This document shows, one piece after another, positions 34,626 to 40,001 of a stretch of 40,001 nt of DNA. The stretch comes from an uncultured Lachnospiraceae bacterium (GTDB lineage Bacteria; Bacillota; Clostridia; Lachnospirales; Lachnospiraceae). Within the stretch, counting starts at the first letter, position 1, and each line of letters begins with the position of its first letter. Below the pieces are notes generated by a model that saw only the letters and a list, made by a program, of their open reading frames with translations, was not told the origin of the DNA and made no database searches. The stretch covers positions 1 through 40,001 of the forward strand of contig CAJUMC010000028.1 of the NCBI GenBank assembly GCA_910587085.1, read 5' to 3'. The translations under genes and the position numbers were made by a program.

Positions 34626-36197
34626 ATGGCGGAATTTCGTGTGGCTGCGGTGTTTTCCAGCAATATGGTGCTGCAGCGGGAAAAGAATGTTAAGATTTTC
34701 GGGGAGGGTGCGGACGGACAGTTTGTCCGGGTTTCTTTCCGCGATCAGCAGGCGGAGGCCCGCGTGCAGGATGGGCGCTGGTGTGCTGTGCTTGCGCCGA
34801 TGAGAGCGGGCGGCGGGGATGTTATGACGGTTTCCTGCAAAGAGCGGGAGATCGTCTTCTCCAATGTCGCGGTCGGTGAGGTATGGCTGGCCGGGGGACA
34901 GTCAAACATGGAATTTGAGCTTCAGAACTGCACCGGCGGGAAGGAGGCTCTTGCGGGGGATAAAAATCCGGGTGTCCGCTTCTATTACACGCAGAAGAAT
35001 GCTTATATGGATGAACATTTTTATGAGGCGGAGCGCCGCTCCGGCTGGAGCGAATTTAACTCCGAAAGCGCGAAATGCTGGTCGGCCGTCGGTTATTTTT
35101 TTGCGCGGCGGATTGCGGCGGAGCTGGGGGTTACGGTAGGGATTATCGGCTGCAACTGGGGCGGAACCTCAGCGAGCGCCTGGGTGGATCGGGAAACGCT
35201 GTGCCGCGACAGGGAGCTTCGCAGCTATGTGGAAGATTATGAGGCGGCGACTGCAGGAAAAACGGAGGAGGAGCAGATCCGGGAATACCGGGAATATGAG
35301 GAGTACGACGCAGAGTGGAACCGGCGCGCGGCGGTCTGCTATGCCGAAAATCCTTCCATATCGTGGGAGGAGGTACAGTCCCGCTGCGGCGCAAACCGCT
35401 GGCCCGGGCCGATGGGCTGCATCAATCCGTTCCGCCCGGCGGGACTGTATGAGTGCATGCTGAAGCGCGTGATGCCGTATACGCTGCGCGGTTTTCTCTA
35501 TTACCAGGGAGAAAGCGACGATCACAAACCGCTTCTGTATGACCGGCTGCTTTCCGAACTGATTATGAAATGGCGCAGAGACTGGGAGGACTATTCGCTG
35601 CCGTTTCTTATGGTGCAGCTGCCGATGCATCGCTACGAGGCCGACCCGGATTTCAGGCACTGGTGCCTGATCCGCGAGGCGCAGATGAAGGTATTTCAGA
35701 CGGTTAAAAATACGGGGCTTGCCGTGATTCTGGACTGCGGGGAATTTAACGAGCATCCGAAGGATAAGCTGCCGGTCGGTGAGCGGCTTGCGCTGCAGGC
35801 GATGTGGCTTGTGTACCGCACGAGGAGCGAGTCGGAAGTGTTCGGACCGGTTTTCCGGTCGGCGGTACCGCGCGGAGATTCTGTGGAACTGCATTTTGAC
35901 CATGCGGCCGGAGGGGTTGAAATCCGGGGCGGCGGCAGCGGATTCGAGGTGGCCGGGGAGGACGGGATCTTTTATCCTGCCGCGGTTCGTATTGCAGAAA
36001 ACGGAAACCTGCTGGTTGCTGCCGGAGAGGTACCTAAGCCCCGCTGCGTCAGATATTGCTGGACCAATTATGGTCCGGTTAATTATTTCGGGAAAAACGG
36101 GCTGCCGATGGCGCCGTTCAGAACCGGGAGCGAAAAGGCGGCGGACGCCGGCGCAGCGGCGCAGGGATCGGCGCCCCGGCAGGTGATGGAACTGTAG
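34626..36197 (+). CDS. Sialate O-acetylesterase (SASA/SGNH family)
   Basis: A 523-residue esterase that removes O-acetyl groups from sialic acids or other acetylated glycans. The nucleophile Ser93 lies in GGQSNMEF. Further blocks are WGGTSASAW, GFLYYQGESDD and the likely catalytic region LDCGEFNEHPKDK with the Asp/His pair. No signal peptide, so it acts on imported substrate. TTAAAGGAGG precedes the ATG. It is third in a unit with GH42 and TfoX-domain genes, suggesting use of host or milk O-acetylated galactosides (inference). The C-terminus ends in a low-complexity Ala/Gly tail. Confidence 0.88.
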   Translation: MAEFRVAAVFSSNMVLQREKNVKIFGEGADGQFVRVSFRDQQAEARVQDGRWCAVLAPMRAGGGDVMTVSCKEREIVFSNVAVGEVWLAGGQSNMEFELQNCTGGKEALAGDKNPGVRFYYTQKNAYMDEHFYEAERRSGWSEFNSESAKCWSAVGYFFARRIAAELGVTVGIIGCNWGGTSASAWVDRETLCRDRELRSYVEDYEAATAGKTEEEQIREYREYEEYDAEWNRRAAVCYAENPSISWEEVQSRCGANRWPGPMGCINPFRPAGLYECMLKRVMPYTLRGFLYYQGESDDHKPLLYDRLLSELIMKWRRDWEDYSLPFLMVQLPMHRYEADPDFRHWCLIREAQMKVFQTVKNTGLAVILDCGEFNEHPKDKLPVGERLALQAMWLVYRTRSESEVFGPVFRSAVPRGDSVELHFDHAAGGVEIRGGGSGFEVAGEDGIFYPAAVRIAENGNLLVAAGEVPKPRCVRYCWTNYGPVNYFGKNGLPMAPFRTGSEKAADAGAAAQGSAPRQVMEL

Positions 36198-36253
36198 CAA
36201 AGGGATAGAAATTGCAGTAATAAGTTACTAAAAATTGGAAATTCAGAAAATAC

Positions 36254-36282
36254 TTGACATTCTTCGCCGGTTTTTGTACAAT
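36254..36282 (+). promoter_or_regulatory. Consensus promoter upstream of the zinc-ribbon gene
   Basis: A perfect TTGACA, a 17-bp spacer and TACAAT. It lies about 95 bp before the ATG at 36377. Confidence 0.75.
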
Positions 36283-36376
36283 GAATTTGAAAATTCCTGT
36301 CGATGCCGGCCGAACACGGGCGGCATGCGTGTAAAACAGGCGTTTGATGCCGCTTGCCGGCGGAATGTGAGGAAGA

Positions 36377-36706
36377 ATGAACAAGTATCATATCATGTTT
36401 TGCGGATCGATTTTACTGCTGCTCCTCGGAGTGCTGCTGGCGGCTGCCGGAGTTCTCGGGGCAGATTATCTGTTCTGGCTTGGAGTGTCCGCGCTTGCGG
36501 TCGGACTGCTTCTGCTCGGAAGCTGGATTTCCAGAGCTTACACCTATATATGTCCGGATTGTTATCTGCGGATCGATGTCGGCGTAAAGGACGCGCTGTT
36601 TGCGCTGCCGGCGGGAGGGGACTGCCGCCGGCTTTACTGCCCGAAATGCAGGAGAAAAACGGCCTGCAAGGCAAAAAGGATTTCCCTGAGAATGCATGTG
36701 TATTAA
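36377..36706 (+). CDS. Small membrane protein with zinc ribbon
   Basis: A 109-residue protein. Two membrane helices (about 7-30 and 34-52) are followed by a cytoplasmic-type zinc ribbon with CPDC near 60 and CPKC near 93. GAGGAAG precedes the ATG, a consensus promoter lies upstream and a GAAA-loop terminator follows, so it is a genuine short gene with its own transcript. I recognise no family. Such zinc-ribbon membrane proteins are often of unknown function. Confidence 0.75.
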   Translation: MNKYHIMFCGSILLLLLGVLLAAAGVLGADYLFWLGVSALAVGLLLLGSWISRAYTYICPDCYLRIDVGVKDALFALPAGGDCRRLYCPKCRRKTACKAKRISLRMHVY

Positions 36707-36729
36707 GCGGCGGAAACGCTGCTTTTTCT
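36705..36729 (+). terminator. Terminator with GAAA tetraloop
   Basis: AGCGGCG and CGCTGCT (one G-U pair) close a GAAA loop and are followed by TTTTCT. The stem overlaps the stop of the zinc-ribbon gene. Confidence 0.7.
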
Positions 36730-36838
36730 ATGGGCGGGTATTTCGAAGAGCCCTCGGTAAATTCTTTGCGGGGCGGAATGCTCCGGCAGTTCAGGAAAGG
36801 TATTGCTGCCGTATATACGGTATGCAGAGGGGATAATT

Positions 36839-38215
36839 ATGAAAAAATATATCGGAGACAGGGCGTTTTACCGTATGGTTATGGGGATTGCGCTGCCGAT
36901 TATGATACAGAATGGATTTACAAATTTTGTAAGTCTTCTGGACAATATTATGGTCGGCAGGGTGGGAACGGAGCAGATGTCCGGCGTGGCGATTGCCAAT
37001 CAGCTGCTGCTCGTGTTTAATATTACTATTTTCGGCGCGGTTTCCGGCGCCTCCATTTTCGGGGCGCAGTACTTCGGCCTCGGCGACCGGGAAGGCGTGC
37101 GCAACACGTTCCGTTTCAAGCTGGTTGTGAGCGGCCTGCTGACCGTGATTGCCGTGCTGCTTTTCCGGTTTGCGGGGGAGGGACTGATCACCTTCTATCT
37201 CAGCGAGGAGGAGGGCGGGAGAGCCGTCGGGGATACGCTGCGCTACGGGCGCGGCTATCTGAATGTCATGCTGATCGGGCTTCTGCCCTACGCGGCGGCG
37301 CAGAGCTATGCCAGCACGCTGCGCGACACAGGGGAGACAAAGCTTCCGATGCGCGCGGGGATCGCGGCGGTTCTCGTCAATCTCTGCCTGAATTACCTTC
37401 TTATTTTCGGTAAATTCGGCGCGCCGAAGCTCGGAGCAGTCGGAGCGGCCATTGCCACGGTTGTTTCGCGCTTTGTGGAACTGGGGATTATTCTGGCTGC
37501 GGTACACGGAAGAAGGAGGATCACGGATGTTGTGGAGGGATCCTGGCGGAATTTTCGAATTCCCGCAGTGCTTGTGAAAAAAATCGCGGTTACGGGGACT
37601 CCCCTTCTGCTCAATGAAGCGCTCTGGTCGATGGGAATGGCTGTGATGAACCAGTGCTATTCGGTGCGGGGGCTGGACGTGGTGGCAGCGGTGAATATCT
37701 GCAGTACGGTGTCCAACCTGTTTAATGTTGTGTTTATGTCGCTCGGCAGCTCCATAGCGATAATTGTGGGACAGCAGCTGGGAGCGGGGGAGACGGAAAA
37801 GGCCGTGGATACCGACCGGAAAATGATTGTGTTTTCCGTGGCGAGCTGCCTGCTGATCGGCGGGGTGCTCGCAGGTCTCTCCGGTGTGATCCCGATGATA
37901 TACAATACGGAACCGCAGGTGCGCCGCATCGCAGCCAGACTGATTTTCATTGTCGCCTGCTGCATGCCGATCCACGCATTCAATCACGCTTCCTATTTTA
38001 CCATGCGCTCCGGAGGGAAAACATTTATAACTTTTCTGTTTGACAGTGTTTATGTATGGGTGGTAAATATTCCGTTAGCGTATTTTCTTGCACATTTTAC
38101 TTCGATGAATATTGTGCCGATGTATCTGTGCTGCATCCTGATTGATCTGATAAAATGTGCGATCGGGCTGATTCTTTTAAAGCGGAGGGCCTGGGTGAGA
38201 AATATTGTAGCTTAG
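36839..38215 (+). CDS. MATE-family multidrug/metabolite exporter
   Basis: A 458-residue, twelve-helix inner-membrane antiporter. The N-terminus (MKKYIGDRAFYRMVMGIALPIMIQNG) and the first-repeat LLDNIMVGRVG are characteristic of MATE proteins, as is the second-half IAIIVGQQLGAGE. It exports cationic drugs or metabolites using Na+ or H+. The start at 36839 is preceded by AGAGGGG; a TTG at 36803 is in frame but unlikely. It stands alone between the small zinc-ribbon gene and a convergent citrate synthase. Confidence 0.92.
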   Translation: MKKYIGDRAFYRMVMGIALPIMIQNGFTNFVSLLDNIMVGRVGTEQMSGVAIANQLLLVFNITIFGAVSGASIFGAQYFGLGDREGVRNTFRFKLVVSGLLTVIAVLLFRFAGEGLITFYLSEEEGGRAVGDTLRYGRGYLNVMLIGLLPYAAAQSYASTLRDTGETKLPMRAGIAAVLVNLCLNYLLIFGKFGAPKLGAVGAAIATVVSRFVELGIILAAVHGRRRITDVVEGSWRNFRIPAVLVKKIAVTGTPLLLNEALWSMGMAVMNQCYSVRGLDVVAAVNICSTVSNLFNVVFMSLGSSIAIIVGQQLGAGETEKAVDTDRKMIVFSVASCLLIGGVLAGLSGVIPMIYNTEPQVRRIAARLIFIVACCMPIHAFNHASYFTMRSGGKTFITFLFDSVYVWVVNIPLAYFLAHFTSMNIVPMYLCCILIDLIKCAIGLILLKRRAWVRNIVA

Positions 38216-38242
38216 GCATGAAAAAGGGGGAACAGAAAAGAG

Positions 38243-38284
38243 ATGGCTGCGCCGGGACGAAAATACCCGCCGGGCGCAGCCTTA
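38243..38284 (+). terminator. Hairpin after the MATE gene
   Basis: GGCTGCGCC and GGCGCAGCC pair around a loop of about 20 bases. The U-run is weak on the plus side (TTAT), and on the minus strand the hairpin is followed by a U-containing tract, so it may serve both convergent genes. Confidence 0.5.
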
Positions 38285-38339
38285 TGAATTGCATTCTTAT
38301 TGACACCGGCAAATTGCCGTTCTGATCATCAGAAAGGAC

Positions 38340-38383
38340 TCTGCCCGGCCCGTTTTCCGGATCGGGCAGTAATTGTTTTTATG
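38340..38383. terminator. Second hairpin between convergent genes
   Basis: CTGCCCG and CGGGCAG pair around GCCCGTTTTCCGGAT, followed on the plus strand by TAATTGTTTTT. It lies just beyond the citrate synthase stop. Confidence 0.5.
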
Positions 38384-38385
38384 TC

Positions 38386-39756
38386 CTACAGCTCCTTTCT
38401 TGCGTTCATCGGTATGTAGGATCTGCGGTCAAGGACATTGATGTAGGCCGGACGGATAATCTTTTCGCCGGAAACGATCTCCTCCAGACGGTGCGCACTC
38501 CAGCCGACAATGCGCGCGATGGCGAACATCGGGGTGTAGAGTTCCACCGGAAGACCGAGCATGTGATATACAAAGCCGCTGTAAAAATCGACGTTGGTAT
38601 TGACGCCCTTGTACATTTTGCGCTGTCTTGAGATCAGCTCGGGTGCAAGACGCTCCACAAGCTGATAGAGCGCGAATTCTTCATCCTGTCCCTTGTCGTG
38701 CGCCAGTTCGCCGACAAATTTTTTAAAAATTTCCGCGCGCGGATCGGATACGGAGTAGATTGCGTGGCCGATGCCGTAAATCAGGCCGGAGCAGTCGAAT
38801 TTTTCTTTGTTCAGAACGCCGTTGAGATAGTCGGCAACCATCTCCTCGTCCTTCCAGTCGCGGACCTCACGCTTGAGATCCTCGAACATCTGCATAACCT
38901 TGATGTTTGCGCCGCCGTGCCGCGGGCCCTTGAGCGAGCCGAGAGCCGCCGCCATAACGGAATAGGTGTCCGTACCGGAGGAGGTGACTACGCGGGTCGT
39001 GAAGGACGAATTATTGCCGCCGCCGTGCTCCATGTGAAGGATCAGTGCCAGATCAAGCACCTTTGCCTCCATTTTGCTGTATTTCTGATCCGGCCGCAGC
39101 ATCATCAGAATATTTTCCGCCGTGGAAAGCTCCGGCTTCGGCGCATGGATAAACAGGGAATTGCCCTTGCTGTGGCTGTAAGCATTGTAGCTGTAAACCG
39201 CCAGCATCGGGAATTCGCTGATCAGGTTCAGGCACTGGCGCATAACATTTGCGAAAGAAGTGTCCTCGGCCGCATCGTCGTATGAATAGAGTGTCAGAAT
39301 GCTGCGGGAGAGAGAAATCATCAGGTTGTCCGCCGGCGCCTTCATAATAACATCGCGGAAAAAGTTCTGCGGCAGCTGCCTGCGCTCGCCCAGCTCCATA
39401 GTGAACTCCTCGAGGTCGTGTGCGGAAGGAAGCTCCCCGAAGAGAAGCAGATAGGCGACCTCCTCAAAGCCGAAGCGATCTTCCCTTAAAAAGCCGCCCG
39501 TCAGATCCCGGACATTGTAGCCGCGGTAGTATAGCTCGCCGGCACACGGGATCTCTTCTCCGTTTTCCAGACGTTTTGCATACACCTCAGAGATATTGGT
39601 CAGGCCCGCCAGCACGCCCTTGCCGTTCAGGTCGCGCAGACCGCGCTTGACGTCGTAGCTTCGGTAGAGCTCCGGGTCGATTTTGTCGCGCTCCATGCAG
39701 ATTCCGGACAGCTTGCTGATCTGCGGCGTAATTTCAAAGATAATGTTTTCAACCAT
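38386..39756 (-). CDS. gltA: Citrate synthase
   Basis: A 456-residue citrate/2-methylcitrate synthase. Landmarks are the catalytic-His region HMEHGGGNNSSFTTRVV, GPRHGGAN, GIGHAIYSVSDPRAE with the second His, and the catalytic Asp in NTNVDFYSGFVY. It condenses oxaloacetate and acetyl-CoA; in fermentative Clostridia this feeds glutamate synthesis rather than a full TCA cycle. The long N-terminus (about 60 residues before the core) is typical of this clade. GGAGG lies 7 bases before the ATG, with a strong promoter upstream. A homocitrate or methylcitrate preference cannot be excluded from sequence alone. Confidence 0.93.
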   Translation of the reverse strand: MVENIIFEITPQISKLSGICMERDKIDPELYRSYDVKRGLRDLNGKGVLAGLTNISEVYAKRLENGEEIPCAGELYYRGYNVRDLTGGFLREDRFGFEEVAYLLLFGELPSAHDLEEFTMELGERRQLPQNFFRDVIMKAPADNLMISLSRSILTLYSYDDAAEDTSFANVMRQCLNLISEFPMLAVYSYNAYSHSKGNSLFIHAPKPELSTAENILMMLRPDQKYSKMEAKVLDLALILHMEHGGGNNSSFTTRVVTSSGTDTYSVMAAALGSLKGPRHGGANIKVMQMFEDLKREVRDWKDEEMVADYLNGVLNKEKFDCSGLIYGIGHAIYSVSDPRAEIFKKFVGELAHDKGQDEEFALYQLVERLAPELISRQRKMYKGVNTNVDFYSGFVYHMLGLPVELYTPMFAIARIVGWSAHRLEEIVSGEKIIRPAYINVLDRRSYIPMNARKEL

Positions 39757-39900
39757 ATAATTACCTCCTTTGGTGGAAATTAAAGTCTGAATTTATCGGA
39801 CGGATAAGCCGCCGGAAGGGCGGGATGCTTCTTGTCCGCAGAATTCGTTTTCCTGAGATCTGTTAAACGGGAACATAGAAAAAATCAGGTAGATTATATT

Positions 39901-39930
39901 ATTATAGAGCATAAAGCAATAACCTGTCAA
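39901..39930 (-). promoter_or_regulatory. Strong promoter of citrate synthase
   Basis: On the minus strand a perfect TTGACA, an 18-bp spacer and a perfect TATAAT. It leaves a leader of about 135 bases before the ATG. Confidence 0.75.
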
Positions 39931-40001
39931 TAGCGGAAGACAGCAGTTTCACGGTAAACGCATGCTTTATAAATAATCTATAAACAAATTTTTCTTCTTT
40001 T

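Noticed and set aside
36791..37987. 398-codon minus-strand frame opposite the MATE gene
   Set aside because: His/Arg-rich shadow with no ribosome site; the MATE protein explains the region.

Overview
The window looks like a chromosomal segment from a gut Clostridia, most likely Lachnospiraceae (inference). Supporting signs are Gram-positive AGGAGG-type ribosome binding sites, a single-chain SecDF, an NfnAB-type ferredoxin/NADP oxidoreductase pair, a DUF5688 protein, host-glycan enzymes (GH42, sialate O-acetylesterase), and a moderately GC-rich background interrupted by one strongly AT-rich gene. No tRNA, rRNA, CRISPR array, integrase or complete insertion sequence was found.

Layout. 1-4.7 kb: the 3' end of an HscC-like Hsp70 (frameshifted) followed by a 1272-residue J-domain protein with HPE in place of HPD. 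4.86-7.2 kb: the nfnA-nfnB pair. 7.5-10 kb: a YhhN/TMEM86-like membrane protein, a 700-bp gap with two hairpin terminators, and a DUF5688 protein. 10-12.9 kb: a compact alanyl-tRNA synthetase-related gene on the minus strand with no usable start codon, a 20-bp tandem repeat array, and a two-helix membrane protein. 13-18.4 kb: Nudix hydrolase, secDF, recJ and a small acidic protein. 18.6-20.8 kb: a sigma-70-derived protein lacking region 4, then a minimal AraC-type regulator whose stop overlaps the start of a ClpP paralogue. 20.9-25.7 kb (minus): a drug-responsive operon of MerR/GyrI regulator, UvrA-like protein (frameshifted) and an unknown protein, read from a classic MerR promoter with a 19-bp spacer. 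25.75-29.0 kb: an AT-rich gene for a reverse transcriptase fused to a nitrilase, matching the DRT type 1 (UG1-like) antiphage architecture. 29.6-31.7 kb: an 18-repeat Sel1 protein. 32-36.2 kb: a glycan operon of GH42 beta-galactosidase (frameshifted), TfoX N-domain protein and sialate O-acetylesterase. 36.4-39.8 kb: a small zinc-ribbon membrane protein, a MATE exporter and, on the minus strand, citrate synthase.

The strongest biological find is the stand-alone RT-nitrilase. Its RT catalytic motifs and its Glu-Lys-Cys nitrilase triad are all present, and its base composition is unlike both flanks. Next come the RNA-polymerase-binding-like sigma remnant, the AraC-ClpP translational coupling, and the MerR-UvrA operon. 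At least four genes carry single-base shifts in short repeats or homopolymers (Hsp70, UvrA, GH42, TfoX) and the AlaRS-like gene lacks a start. Several of these could be assembly indels, so the broken genes need raw-read support before being called pseudogenes.
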